Positions 15,732-25,580 of a stretch of 64,000 nucleotides of DNA are shown here, piece after piece. The notes beneath the pieces were generated by a model, which saw only the letters and a list, made by a program, of their open reading frames with translations, ran no database searches and was not told the DNA's origin. Every line of letters starts with the position of its first letter. Position 1 is the stretch's first letter. The position numbers and the translations under genes were made by a program. This stretch comes from Candidatus Gastranaerophilales bacterium (GTDB taxonomy: Bacteria > Cyanobacteriota > Vampirovibrionia > Gastranaerophilales > Gastranaerophilaceae): assembly GCA_944325655.1 (NCBI GenBank), contig CALVAW010000003.1, positions 1 through 64,000 on the forward strand, written 5' to 3'.

Positions 15732-17095
15732 TATAAATCCATTCCGCCAAGAAGTTCTTGTTTAATTCCTTGACGAATTTCAAGAACATCAGTACCAAGA
15801 TTACTTAAAACTTGCATAGCAGCGCATGCAGGCATCTTTGTAATGCCATAAAGAAGATTTTCGGATTTAATCTTTGTACGCTTATGTTCACGAGCAGTTT
15901 CGTATGCAACTTCCAAAATTTTTTTTGCTCTTTGACTATATGAAAAATTTTCTTTATTCATTTGGGGTTTAATTATTTTCTCAACTTCTTTTCTTACATC
16001 TTTAAGATTTATACCCAATCTTCTTAACGTATCGGCAGCAATTCCCGTCCCATAAGATAAAATCCCAAGAAGTATCATCTCTGTTCCTATAGTATAACTG
16101 TTTAAATTAATTGCTTCTTCTTTAGCCAGTCTTAAGATTGCAAGAGTTTCAGGAACTTTATCGTTCAATTTTTTCATAACTATATCTTCAAAATCAATTG
16201 AAGGCGGAATTAATTCCGATAAAATTTTATATGCTATACCTCTTTTAGACTTTAAAATCCCTAAAATAACATGCTCCGGCAAAATTCCGACACTTCCGGA
16301 TTCTTTAGCGCAATCAAGCGCAAGCATAAGCGCCAAAAAAGCATTTGGAGTGAATATGATTTGTTTTTCCGAATTTTCAAACTCATCTTTTCTTGATGTA
16401 AAACTACTTAATTTTTCGGAAAAAGTTTCACTTGTAATTGAATATTTATTTAATATTTCAACAATAGGATATTCTTTATTATCTAAAATAGACTGTAAAA
16501 TTTGTTCGCTGCCGACTATCTCATAATCAGATGTTATTGCTTTAGCTTTTGCATTTTCAAGAATTTCAGATATTATTTTTTCTTTAAAGAAATTATTTAT
16601 ATTAGAAAGTTCAGTATTTTCAATATTTTCTTCCGGATGAAGTGTTTTAATTTCTGAGCTTTTATCCAATATTCTCTTTAAATTTTGAATTATTTTTTCT
16701 TCATCAATATCAAATTTTTTCAATATTTGATAAGCGCCGCAATTTTTTTGCATAAGAATAGAAAGCGCTATATGCTGCGGCATAACAAATTTTGAATTTA
16801 ATTCATCAGAAAGTTCAACTGCTTTTTTTAAAATGTCTCTGGCTTCTTTAGAAAAAAGAATATCATCATTTTGTTTTCTATTCGGATAAATTTCTGTACT
16901 ATTATGAACTTCGATTGTTAATTCACCGAAATTTATTTTATCAAAGTTTAAAATCTTAGCTTGCACTCCCTTTAATTGGACAACAAGACCTAAAAGCAAA
17001 TGCTGAGATAACACCTTGCTATGACAAAACTTCGCCGCATAATTCTGCGCACTCTGAACAACATCTATTGCTTTTTGTGTGAATCTTTCAAACAT
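15731..17095 (-). CDS. Protein made of six Clp-N half-repeats, no ATPase
   Basis: The 454-residue protein has six helical half-repeats of the Clp N-terminal type at about residues 1-50, 80-145, 166-230, 247-308, 314-376 and 385-448, recognisable as F(T/S)..A..(I/V)L..A ... HLLLGLV/HVILGIL/MILLGIL ... G.A...L. This equals three tandem Clp_N domains. ClpA/B/C carry one such domain before two AAA+ modules; here no Walker motif is present. Clp_N domains bind substrates or adaptors, so a substrate-capturing or adaptor role is possible. It follows carB by 27 bases and precedes tcdA. TATATT lies 7 bases before the ATG with TTCAAA 17 bases further up, so it may also be transcribed alone. Confidence 0.82.
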   Translation of the reverse strand: MFERFTQKAIDVVQSAQNYAAKFCHSKVLSQHLLLGLVVQLKGVQAKILNFDKINFGELTIEVHNSTEIYPNRKQNDDILFSKEARDILKKAVELSDELNSKFVMPQHIALSILMQKNCGAYQILKKFDIDEEKIIQNLKRILDKSSEIKTLHPEENIENTELSNINNFFKEKIISEILENAKAKAITSDYEIVGSEQILQSILDNKEYPIVEILNKYSITSETFSEKLSSFTSRKDEFENSEKQIIFTPNAFLALMLALDCAKESGSVGILPEHVILGILKSKRGIAYKILSELIPPSIDFEDIVMKKLNDKVPETLAILRLAKEEAINLNSYTIGTEMILLGILSYGTGIAADTLRRLGINLKDVRKEVEKIIKPQMNKENFSYSQRAKKILEVAYETAREHKRTKIKSENLLYGITKMPACAAMQVLSNLGTDVLEIRQGIKQELLGGMDL

Positions 17096-17122
17096 TGTTT
17101 TTAATATATACCAAATATGAAT

Positions 17123-20100
17123 TTATTTGAATAGCTCTATAAAATTTTTCTTTCTGTAATTTGTTATTGTATCATAAGTCAATACCGTATTTTTATCAAA
17201 AACTTTATACGCTCTTAAAAAAGCGCTTGCGGTATCAATTGAAGTAAAGCTCGGGACTCCATACATTTGCGCTATTGTTCTTATTTGAAATCCGGAATGT
17301 TGAGAATTTTTTCCCGTAGTCGGAGTATTAATTATAAAACTTAAACGTCCGTTTTTCATACGTTTTTGAAGCTTATCAATCATAAATTTTTCAATCATTT
17401 TTGACGGAATTCCATTTTTTTCAAGAAATTTATGTGTGCCCCAGGTTGCCATTATAAAAAAGCCTTGTTTAAACAGTCTTTTTATAACAGGCAACGCAGG
17501 CTTTTTACAGTGATCATTCAAAGACACAAGAACTCTTTGTTTGGATTTTGAAAATTTATAACCACCCGCCAAAAATGCCTTATAAAGGGCCTTTTTATAA
17601 GTTGTATCAATTCCCAATACTTCTCCTGTCGATTTCATTTCAGGAGCAAGAGCAGGGTCTATTCTGTTTAGCTTTTGCCAAGAAAAAATAGGCATTTTAA
17701 CGCTCACAAGTTTTGGTTTTTTATATAAACCGACTCCAAATCCGGCTCTTCTTATAGATTTTCCCAGTATTGCCCTAATAGCAATATTAACCATAGGAAT
17801 ACCGGTTACTTTACTCATAATAGGAACTGTTCTTGAAGCACGCGGGTTAACTTCTATGACATACACTTTATCATCTTTTATAATGAATTGAATATTCATT
17901 AAACCTTTAATATTCAATTTTCTTGCAATTTTTGTTGCATATTTTGTCATAATCTTTTCATTTTTTCGAGAAATATTCTGACTTGGATAAATACTCATAG
18001 AATCACCCGAATGAACCCCTGCGCGTTCTATATGCTCGCAAATTCCGGGGATTAATATGTCTCTTCCGTCTGAAATTGCATCTAATTCAACTTCTTGTCC
18101 TTCAACATATTGATCAATCAAAACAGGATGTTCATTAGAAAATTTAAAGGCCTCTGTTATATATGTTAAAAGCTCTTCATCATTATATACAACCTGCATT
18201 CCTCTGCCGCCGATAACATAACTTGGACGAACCAACACAGGATATCCGATTTCTTTGACTGCATTCAAAGCCTGTGCTGTTGACATAACGGCACAACCTT
18301 TCGGTTGAGGTATATTAAGTTCTCGAAGAAGTTTTTCAAATACTTTTCTGTCCTCAACAGCATTAATACTATCTAAACTTGTCCCTAAAATTTTAACTCC
18401 TTCGGACTGCAATTTTTCTGCCAAATTGATAGCCGTTTGACCGCCAAATTGAACAAGAACACCCTTAGGATTTTCTTTTTTTACAATGTTCATAACATAT
18501 TCAGACTTCATCGGTTCAAAATACAATCTGGTTGCTATATCAAAATCTGTTGATAAGGTTTCGGGGTTAGAATTTATCATGACCGATTCATAGCCCGCTT
18601 TTAAAAGTTCATCAGCTGCATGTACCGAACAATAATCAAATTCAATACCCTGTCCTATTCTAATTGGACCGGAACCAAGAACGATTATATTTTCTTTTGC
18701 CTTTTTATATTCCGACTGACTTTTTTGTTTATATTCTTCTACTTCGTCTTCTTCGCCCCAGGTAGAATAAAAATAAGGCGTAGAAGCGCTAAATTCTGCA
18801 GCACAAGTATCAACCAACCTAAAAGCCGCCTCAAGATTAAAACTCTGTATTTTTTCTATTGTTGTTTGAGTTAAATTCATAATCTCATCATCCAAAAAAC
18901 CAAACTGCTTGGCTTTTAAATACAGTTCTTTTGAAATCGGTTTAGAGGCAAGCTCTTTTTCAACGTCTACAATTTCTTTGATTTTTGCAACAAACCATTT
19001 ATCTATTTTTGTAATTAAGCATAACTTATTTATTTCATTCCCGTTATAGATAGCCTGAGCAAGTCTGAAAATTCTTCTGTCATCTTGAATATACAACTCT
19101 TTTAAAAGCTCATCATTATTCATAGATTCAAATTCTCTATGCAAAAGACCCGTATATCTATCCTCTAGTGAAGCAACAGCTTTTTTAAAAGCAGCATGGA
19201 ATGTCCTTCCTATTGCCATAATTTCACCTGTTGCCTTCATTTTTGTTCCTAAAATTCTATCACCGGAAGAAAACTTATCAAAAGGCCATTTTGGAATTTT
19301 TACAACAACATAATCAAGCGCAGGTTCAAAAGCAGCAGTTGTTTTACCTGTAATTGAATTTTTGATTTCATGCAAATTATAGCCTATTGCAATTTTTGTA
19401 GCTATTTTTGCAATAGGATAGCCGCTTGCTTTGCTTGCCAATGCAGAAGAACGAGAAACTCTGGGGTTAACCTCAATTACATAATACTGATTTGATATTG
19501 TATCAAGAGCAAATTGGACGTTACACCCGCCTTCAATTTTTAATGCTCTGATTATTTTTATTGCACTTGTTCTCAACATTTGAAACTCATTGTTTGTTAA
19601 TGTTTGACTTGGCGCAACAACAAAACTATCTCCCGTATGAATACCAATAGGATCAATATTTTCCATATTACATATAATTATACAAGTGTCATTAGCATCT
19701 CTTATAACTTCATATTCAATTTCTTTAAATCCGGCAATTGATTTTTCGACAAGCACCTGATTTATTGGGGATTGCGTTAAACCTTGATGAACTATTTCTT
19801 CATATTCTTTTTCATTTCTCGCAATTCCGCCTCCTGCACCGCCTAGAGTAAAGGCCGGACGAATTATAATAGGAAATCCGATTTTATGACTAAAATCAAG
19901 CGCCTCTTGCCAATTTGACACTATTGAACTTTCAGGAACAGGTTCATCTATTTCTTGCATAAGATTTTTAAAAAGTTCCCTATCTTCAGCTTTTTTTATT
20001 GAATCAATCTGAGTTCCTAATAACTTAACTTTATATTTATCCAAAACTCCGGCTTCATCAAGCTCGCAAGCAAGATTAAGCGCGGTTTGTCCGCCCAGTG

Positions 20101-20362
20101 TGGCAATAAGCCCTTGGGGACGTTCTTTTTTTATTATCTCCGACAAAGAATCTAAAGTTAAAGGTTCGATATATACTTTTGAAGCAATCTCCTCATCTGT
20201 CATTATAGTTGCAGGGTTAGAATTAACAAGCACAATTTCAATTTTTTCTTCCTTTAATGCTCTGCATGCCTGTACTCCGGCATAATCAAATTCTGCCGCC
20301 TGTCCTATCACAATAGGCCCCGAACCTATTACAAGAACTTTTTTAAGAGATTTATCTTTCAT
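17123..20362 (-). CDS. carB: Carbamoyl-phosphate synthase, large subunit
   Basis: At 1079 residues it is full length. Two homologous ATP-grasp halves are visible, each opening with a VLGSGPIRIGQGIEFDY-type segment (first copy VIGSGPIVIGQAAEFDYAGV near residue 11) followed by NPAT/NPET; a C-terminal MGS-like regulatory domain begins near residue 940. It makes carbamoyl phosphate from bicarbonate, ammonia (tunnelled from CarA) and two ATP. The gene overlaps the end of carA by 11 bases. The C-terminal domain is where UMP and ornithine act in E. coli; arginine genes are absent from this window. Confidence 0.98.
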   Translation of the reverse strand: MKDKSLKKVLVIGSGPIVIGQAAEFDYAGVQACRALKEEKIEIVLVNSNPATIMTDEEIASKVYIEPLTLDSLSEIIKKERPQGLIATLGGQTALNLACELDEAGVLDKYKVKLLGTQIDSIKKAEDRELFKNLMQEIDEPVPESSIVSNWQEALDFSHKIGFPIIIRPAFTLGGAGGGIARNEKEYEEIVHQGLTQSPINQVLVEKSIAGFKEIEYEVIRDANDTCIIICNMENIDPIGIHTGDSFVVAPSQTLTNNEFQMLRTSAIKIIRALKIEGGCNVQFALDTISNQYYVIEVNPRVSRSSALASKASGYPIAKIATKIAIGYNLHEIKNSITGKTTAAFEPALDYVVVKIPKWPFDKFSSGDRILGTKMKATGEIMAIGRTFHAAFKKAVASLEDRYTGLLHREFESMNNDELLKELYIQDDRRIFRLAQAIYNGNEINKLCLITKIDKWFVAKIKEIVDVEKELASKPISKELYLKAKQFGFLDDEIMNLTQTTIEKIQSFNLEAAFRLVDTCAAEFSASTPYFYSTWGEEDEVEEYKQKSQSEYKKAKENIIVLGSGPIRIGQGIEFDYCSVHAADELLKAGYESVMINSNPETLSTDFDIATRLYFEPMKSEYVMNIVKKENPKGVLVQFGGQTAINLAEKLQSEGVKILGTSLDSINAVEDRKVFEKLLRELNIPQPKGCAVMSTAQALNAVKEIGYPVLVRPSYVIGGRGMQVVYNDEELLTYITEAFKFSNEHPVLIDQYVEGQEVELDAISDGRDILIPGICEHIERAGVHSGDSMSIYPSQNISRKNEKIMTKYATKIARKLNIKGLMNIQFIIKDDKVYVIEVNPRASRTVPIMSKVTGIPMVNIAIRAILGKSIRRAGFGVGLYKKPKLVSVKMPIFSWQKLNRIDPALAPEMKSTGEVLGIDTTYKKALYKAFLAGGYKFSKSKQRVLVSLNDHCKKPALPVIKRLFKQGFFIMATWGTHKFLEKNGIPSKMIEKFMIDKLQKRMKNGRLSFIINTPTTGKNSQHSGFQIRTIAQMYGVPSFTSIDTASAFLRAYKVFDKNTVLTYDTITNYRKKNFIELFK

Positions 20363-21458
20363 CTTCTACCTCATTAATTTTATTTAATTTTTTTTTCATT
20401 ATATTGACCCACTCATCAAAAATAACAGATGCATCTTCAGGTCCGGGATTTGCTTCAGGATGAAATTGAACGGCATAAACCCCAAGACCGGATATCTCAA
20501 AACCTTCCAATGTACCGTCGTTTAAATTCTTATACGTAGGCCTCATTGATTTTGTTATACTCTTAATATCAACGGCATATCCATGATTTTGACTTGTTAT
20601 CAAGACTTTATTATTTTCCAAATTTATTACAGGATGATTAGCACCCCTGTGGCCGTATTTAAGTTTATAAGTCTCTGCTCCCGATGCGATAGCTAAAAGT
20701 TGATAACCTAAACAAATACCAAATATCGAAATTTTTCCCACCAGTTGTTTAATTTGAGATATTTGAAAAATGAAATCCGCAGGGTCGCCTGGACCGTTTG
20801 ATAAAAATAATGCATCATAATTATTTTCAAGTATTTCATTTGCACTTACTGATGCCGGAAAAACGGTAATTCTGCAATTCCTTTTAGCTAAAGATGCCAA
20901 AATTCCCTTTTTAGCTCCATAATCAATAAAAGCAAGGTTCACTTTGCCTTTGGGATTAAATATATATTTACTTTTACAAGACACATCCAAAATAATGTCG
21001 CCTTTAATTTTAAAATCTTGTATTTCATTAATTTTTTTAGAAATAAAATCATCATCCAAATCATTAGAGGTAATGAAAGCGCTCATAGTGCCGGCTTCTC
21101 TTATCTTTTTAACCAAACTCCTTGTGTCGATACCTTCCAGAGCAACAATATTTTTACTTTTTAAATAACCGGAAATATTTTCTCTTGATTTATAATGACT
21201 TTCATTTTTGCAAGCATTTTTAACAACAAATCCAACCAAAGCAGGGTTATTTGATTCAAAATCAAAATCATTTATTCCATAATTTCCTATCTCCGGATAT
21301 GTCATCACAATAATTTGTTTTGCATAACTGGGATCGGTTAAAATCTCTTGATATCCGGTCATTGAAGTATTAAAAACAATTTCACCCTCGTATCCTCCGA
21401 TTGCACCGAAAGACTCTCCTTTTAAAACTGTTCCGTCTTGTAAAATCAACGTTCCCAT
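20352..21458 (-). CDS. carA: Carbamoyl-phosphate synthase, small (glutaminase) subunit
   Basis: The 368-residue protein has the CarA N-terminal domain (FGAIGGYEGEIVFNTSMTGY) and a class I glutamine amidotransferase domain with the catalytic triad Cys249 (GICLGYQ), His333 and Glu335 (QFHPEANPGP). It hydrolyses glutamine and passes ammonia to CarB. It sits 3 bases after pyrF and overlaps carB by 11 bases, so the two subunits are translationally coupled. Confidence 0.98.
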   Translation of the reverse strand: MGTLILQDGTVLKGESFGAIGGYEGEIVFNTSMTGYQEILTDPSYAKQIIVMTYPEIGNYGINDFDFESNNPALVGFVVKNACKNESHYKSRENISGYLKSKNIVALEGIDTRSLVKKIREAGTMSAFITSNDLDDDFISKKINEIQDFKIKGDIILDVSCKSKYIFNPKGKVNLAFIDYGAKKGILASLAKRNCRITVFPASVSANEILENNYDALFLSNGPGDPADFIFQISQIKQLVGKISIFGICLGYQLLAIASGAETYKLKYGHRGANHPVINLENNKVLITSQNHGYAVDIKSITKSMRPTYKNLNDGTLEGFEISGLGVYAVQFHPEANPGPEDASVIFDEWVNIMKKKLNKINEVEDER

Positions 21459-21461
21459 TAT

Positions 21462-22196
21462 TTAATTTCCTTTAATCTCTTCATATACTTTTTTTATTGC
21501 TTCTACAGGATCAAAAGCTTTCGTCACCGCACGTCCTAAAACAATATAATCAGCCCCGTCCTGAAGCGCACCCATGGGAGTTGCAACCCTTTTTTGATCA
21601 TCTTTAGATGCCCACAAAGGTCTTATACCGGGGGTGAGGACAATGAAATCCTGTCCCAATTCTTTTTTAATCAAAGAAAGTTCGTTTGCAGATGCCACAA
21701 CTCCGTCAAGACCCGCTTTCTTAGCGTTTGTTGCCAATTTTAAAACAAAATCTTTTGTTGAATTTGTGTTATCCAATTCATTTTTTAATATTTCATCCGA
21801 TATGCTTGTCAAAACAGTAACCGCTAAAATTACGGGTTTTTTGCAATTATATTTTTCGCACGCACTATAGGCGCCTCTTTTTGCAGCTTCCATCATTTCT
21901 ATTCCGCCTGTTGCGTGTACATTAAAAAAATTCGCTCCGTTTTTTATTATATTATAAGAAGCTTTTTCAACAGTATTCGGAATATCATGGAGCTTAACAT
22001 CCAAAAAGAAATCAGCATTTTTTTCTTTAATATAATTAATAATTTCAAGTCCGAAACCGCAAAAAAGCTGCAAGCCAACCTTAAAAGTTCCAATATAAGG
22101 ACTTAATTTTTCTACAAGATTTTTTGCTTCTTCTATTTCTTCAACATCAAGTGCAAGTGTAAGTTTCTTTTTAATTTCTTCATCAATCTTATTCAT
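21462..22196 (-). CDS. pyrF: Orotidine 5'-phosphate decarboxylase
   Basis: This 244-residue class 1 enzyme shows DVKLHDIPNTVEKA, the catalytic Lys/Asp array of OMP decarboxylase, plus LTPGIRPLW and DYIVLGRAVTKA at the phosphate-binding end. It converts OMP to UMP, the last step of the pathway encoded here. The start overlaps the end of pyrC by 8 bases. Confidence 0.97.
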   Translation of the reverse strand: MNKIDEEIKKKLTLALDVEEIEEAKNLVEKLSPYIGTFKVGLQLFCGFGLEIINYIKEKNADFFLDVKLHDIPNTVEKASYNIIKNGANFFNVHATGGIEMMEAAKRGAYSACEKYNCKKPVILAVTVLTSISDEILKNELDNTNSTKDFVLKLATNAKKAGLDGVVASANELSLIKKELGQDFIVLTPGIRPLWASKDDQKRVATPMGALQDGADYIVLGRAVTKAFDPVEAIKKVYEEIKGN

Positions 22197-23178
22197 TTAT
22201 AATTTTTCCTTTTAATTTCATTCCTTTATAGGGAGATACTTTACATTTTGTTTTAAAAAACTTCGGTACAACAACCCATTGTTCATCAAGTGCAACTTTT
22301 ATCATTTTTTTATTCACTATTTTTAAAATTTTTCTGGGATTATATGCCATCTTTTCTAATGTTTTTTCCAGCCCCAAAAGTTGATACGTAAGAGAAAATG
22401 CCGTTTCAAGCCCTGTTATTCCGTTTGGCGAATCTATATAAGGCATTAACTTTTCTTCATCGCTATGCGGCGCATGATCAGTTGCAACAACATCTATGGT
22501 ATTATCCATAAGCCCTTCCATAACAGCTCTCTTATCAGCTTGCGTACCAAGAGGCGGATTCATTTTAAACATACCGGTATTATCTATGTTCTCATTTGTA
22601 AAAGTAAAGTAGTGCGGCGCGGTTTCAGCTGTAATATTCACACCTTCTTTTTTTGCAAATCTTATCAATTCGACACTTTCTTTTTTTGAAATATGACAAA
22701 AATGCAATCTCGGGTTATATCCTTCCGCTAAAGCTTTTTTAAATATTTCAATCTGCCATTGAACTTCTTCTGCTTCATTTTCACAATGAGAAAGAATTAA
22801 TTCCCCGCTCTTAAGAGCCTGAAAAAAAACATCCTTATTTAATATCGGCAAACCGTCATTTGAAAAAGCAACGGCACCTGCCTTTTTAAGTTCTGCAAAA
22901 TCTACAAGTTCATCAGAGTTTAAATTTTTTGTTACCGCTCCTATTGGATATATATTAAACTTATATTTTTTAGCTTTTGACAAAATCTCCTTAATCACTT
23001 TTTTATTATCCGCCACAGGATTTGTATTCGGCATTGTGCAAACTCCCGAAAAACCGCCTGCAATAGCAGATTTAATTCCGGTTTCTATTGTTTCTTTGTA
23101 TGTGTATCCCGGTTCTCTAAAATGCACATGCATATCAATTAAAGAAGGTATTTGAGTAATTTTAATATTTTTTTCCAT
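22189..23178 (-). CDS. pyrC: Dihydroorotase, short class I type
   Basis: Zinc-site motifs are intact: DMHVHFREPGYTYKET with His17/His19, the LSHCENE and HFCHIS segments, and VVATDHAPHS with the catalytic Asp. It closes carbamoyl-aspartate to dihydroorotate. At 329 residues it is about 100 shorter than usual class I enzymes (about 425): the N-terminal beta-sandwich strands before DMHVH are almost absent, although the C-terminal strand region is kept. As all active-site residues remain and it sits in a full pyr operon, it is expected to work. Confidence 0.93.
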   Translation of the reverse strand: MEKNIKITQIPSLIDMHVHFREPGYTYKETIETGIKSAIAGGFSGVCTMPNTNPVADNKKVIKEILSKAKKYKFNIYPIGAVTKNLNSDELVDFAELKKAGAVAFSNDGLPILNKDVFFQALKSGELILSHCENEAEEVQWQIEIFKKALAEGYNPRLHFCHISKKESVELIRFAKKEGVNITAETAPHYFTFTNENIDNTGMFKMNPPLGTQADKRAVMEGLMDNTIDVVATDHAPHSDEEKLMPYIDSPNGITGLETAFSLTYQLLGLEKTLEKMAYNPRKILKIVNKKMIKVALDEQWVVVPKFFKTKCKVSPYKGMKLKGKIINE

Positions 23179-23180
23179 AT

Positions 23181-24071
23181 TTATAAACCTTGAGCGGTAA
23201 GTATCATATCCAAGACAGCCATTCTGACATAAACACCATTTTTAGCCTGATTTAATATTGTCCTTGCATTTTGCAATTCTAATACGTCGGAACTAATTTC
23301 TATATCTCTGTTTACAGGTCCGGGATGCATTAAAAAAGCAGCATAAGGCAAATTATCCTTAGTAATTTGATAATTTTTTATATATTCTTCAAAGTCAATT
23401 TTTTCTTGTATTCTTTCCCTTTGAATTCTCAAAGCCATTACAATATCTGCTTGTTCAAATGCTTCTCTTAAAGATGTAAAATATTCAACACCTTCAATTT
23501 TCTCGCCAATTAAATTTTCAGGTGCGGCACATCTTATTTTCATTCCAAATTTTTTAAGAAGATTTATATTTGAATGAGCTACCCTCGAATGTCCTACATC
23601 TCCTACAATTACAAGAGTTTTTCCATACAAATTGAGAAAATGTTTTTTAATTGTATAAAAATCCAAAAGTGCCTGCGTAGGATGAGCATCAGTACCGCTT
23701 CCGGCATTTATAAAAGAAATTTCCTGAAAATAACTCTTAGCGCACAATTTTTCTATTAACTTATTGTCGCTATGACGCATTATAACAACATTCATGCCAA
23801 TTGCGGAGAGATTATTAATCGTATCATATAAATCTTCTCCCTTTTGAATAGAAGAAGTATCCGCAGTGAAATCATATTTATTTGTATGAATTTTATTTTC
23901 AGCCATTTCAAAAGACATCTTTGTTCTTGTTGAATTTTCAAAAAACATATTCACAACATGAGAATTTATATGATTAGCTTTTCTTATGCCTTTTTCAAAT
24001 TCTAATGCACGATTATATATTTGATTAATTTCATCAATATCCAAACTATTTATGTTAATTAAATGTTTCAT
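23181..24071 (-). CDS. pyrB: Aspartate carbamoyltransferase catalytic subunit
   Basis: The 296-residue protein has the carbamoyl-phosphate loop FFENSTRTKMSFE (about residues 48-60), HPTQALLDFYTI and the closing MHPGPVNRDIEI that binds aspartate. It forms carbamoyl-aspartate, the committed step. No pyrI regulatory subunit is next to it, so it probably acts as the simple unregulated trimer. It is separated from pyrC and pyrE by 2 and 1 bases. Confidence 0.97.
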   Translation of the reverse strand: MKHLININSLDIDEINQIYNRALEFEKGIRKANHINSHVVNMFFENSTRTKMSFEMAENKIHTNKYDFTADTSSIQKGEDLYDTINNLSAIGMNVVIMRHSDNKLIEKLCAKSYFQEISFINAGSGTDAHPTQALLDFYTIKKHFLNLYGKTLVIVGDVGHSRVAHSNINLLKKFGMKIRCAAPENLIGEKIEGVEYFTSLREAFEQADIVMALRIQRERIQEKIDFEEYIKNYQITKDNLPYAAFLMHPGPVNRDIEISSDVLELQNARTILNQAKNGVYVRMAVLDMILTAQGL

Positions 24072-24072
24072 T

Positions 24073-24642
24073 TTACTTTCCGCTCCTGCTTCCCGGTTTA
24101 ACTAACTCGACACCCTGTTTACAAAGAGGACAATTCTCAGGTTCATAAGTAACAGGTGAAGATTTTAAAAGAGAATATATCTTAAACTCGCTGTCTAATT
24201 TTCCTTGTGTCCTATCTACTATACAAGCAACTCCTTCAACTTCACAATCATATTCCCTCAAAGCCTCTTTTGTTTCAAAAATTGTTCTTGCTGTCGTAAT
24301 AACATCTTCAACTATTATTATCTTTTCACCTTTTTTAAGCGAATATCCTCTCCTTAACTGCATTATACCATCTTTTCTTTCTACAAAAAGATTTCTTTTT
24401 TTTGTTTGACGTGCAACCTCATAACCAAAAATAACTGCTCCGATTGCGGGAGATACTACAGTTTCAAATTTCAAACCTTCAAGCTTTTTAGCAAGTTCAC
24501 AAGCTAAAGTTTCCACAATATCAGGATACTGATATAACTTTGCACACTGAAAATAAGTATCGGAATGTAAACCTGAAGTAAGACAAAAATGTCCTTTTAA
24601 AAGTCCTTCTGCTTTTATTAATAAACTTTGAACATCACTCAT
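24073..24642 (-). CDS. pyrE: Orotate phosphoribosyltransferase
   Basis: The 189-residue protein is a type I PRTase with the PRPP-binding IIIVEDVITTARTIFETKEA segment; the usual TTG/TTGG is replaced by TTAR. LFVERKDGIMQLRRGY forms the flexible loop. The C-terminus CPLCKQGVELVKPGSR is typical of the PyrE subgroup of thermophiles and several deep phyla rather than of E. coli. It joins orotate and PRPP to form OMP. Confidence 0.95.
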   Translation of the reverse strand: MSDVQSLLIKAEGLLKGHFCLTSGLHSDTYFQCAKLYQYPDIVETLACELAKKLEGLKFETVVSPAIGAVIFGYEVARQTKKRNLFVERKDGIMQLRRGYSLKKGEKIIIVEDVITTARTIFETKEALREYDCEVEGVACIVDRTQGKLDSEFKIYSLLKSSPVTYEPENCPLCKQGVELVKPGSRSGK

Positions 24643-24644
24643 TA

Positions 24645-25580
24645 TTATGCTTCCCTTATCTTTCTTTTTAATTCTTCAAAATCCTTAAAATTATTCTTTA
24701 CCATAAAATCATCAAGCTCATAAGCTAAATCACTGCATATTGAAGGATTAATAAAATTTGCCGTTCCTATCTGAAAAGCATCGGCACCTGCCGAAATAAA
24801 TTCAAACAAATCAACCAACTTAGAAATACCGCCCATTCCTATAATCGGTATATTAACAGCACTTCTTATTTCTTCCACCATATACAAAGCGACAGGTTTT
24901 ATACATGGCCCTGACAATCCGCCCTTTACACTTTTTTTATAAAATTTCTCACCGTCAAAATCAATTTTAATTCCCAATCCTCTTAATGTATTAACGGCGC
25001 TTATTGCGTCTGCTCCGGCATCTTCAACGGCTTTTGCCAATAATTTTATATCACTCGTATTTGGAGATAATTTAACGATTAAAAAACCGTCATATTCTTT
25101 TCTCACTTCCTTAGTTAATCCAAACAATCCTTCAGAATTTAAACCAAACTCAAGACACCCTGTTTTTACATTAGGACAAGATACGTTTACTTCAATTGCC
25201 TTTATATCATTTTGCTGTGCAATATGTGCAATTTGTTTATAGTCTTCAATGGTGTTGCCTGCAATATTTAAAATAAAATCAATTTTCTTTGATTTTAATA
25301 CAGGCAGCTTTTCTTTTACAAAAGCTTCTATACCGACATTTTCAAGTCCTATTCTGTTTATCATCCCGCCTTGAACTTCAAAAATTCTTTCGCCGTCGTT
25401 ACCTAACCTTTTTTCTAAGGTCATACCTTTTGTTGAAATTGCACCAAAATAATTAAAATCAACGAAATCCTCAAACTCATCATTGTAACCGTAAGTACCG
25501 CTTGCTCCAATTATGGGCGTTTTCAGCTCCAATATATGTTCTTTATTTTTAAGCGTTGTTCTTAACTTATCTAATCCCAT
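24645..25580 (-). CDS. pyrD: Dihydroorotate dehydrogenase, class 1B catalytic subunit
   Basis: The 311-residue FMN barrel has EVNVSCPNVKTG with the catalytic cysteine of class 1 enzymes and IGMGGISKLVDLFEFISAGA for FMN phosphate. The adjacent pyrK makes it class 1B: a soluble NAD+-dependent heterotetramer, in contrast to the quinone-dependent class 2 enzyme of most cyanobacteria and Proteobacteria. Class 1B suits an anaerobic, fermentative lifestyle (inference). The gene overlaps pyrK by 10 bases. Confidence 0.96.
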   Translation of the reverse strand: MGLDKLRTTLKNKEHILELKTPIIGASGTYGYNDEFEDFVDFNYFGAISTKGMTLEKRLGNDGERIFEVQGGMINRIGLENVGIEAFVKEKLPVLKSKKIDFILNIAGNTIEDYKQIAHIAQQNDIKAIEVNVSCPNVKTGCLEFGLNSEGLFGLTKEVRKEYDGFLIVKLSPNTSDIKLLAKAVEDAGADAISAVNTLRGLGIKIDFDGEKFYKKSVKGGLSGPCIKPVALYMVEEIRSAVNIPIIGMGGISKLVDLFEFISAGADAFQIGTANFINPSICSDLAYELDDFMVKNNFKDFEELKRKIREA

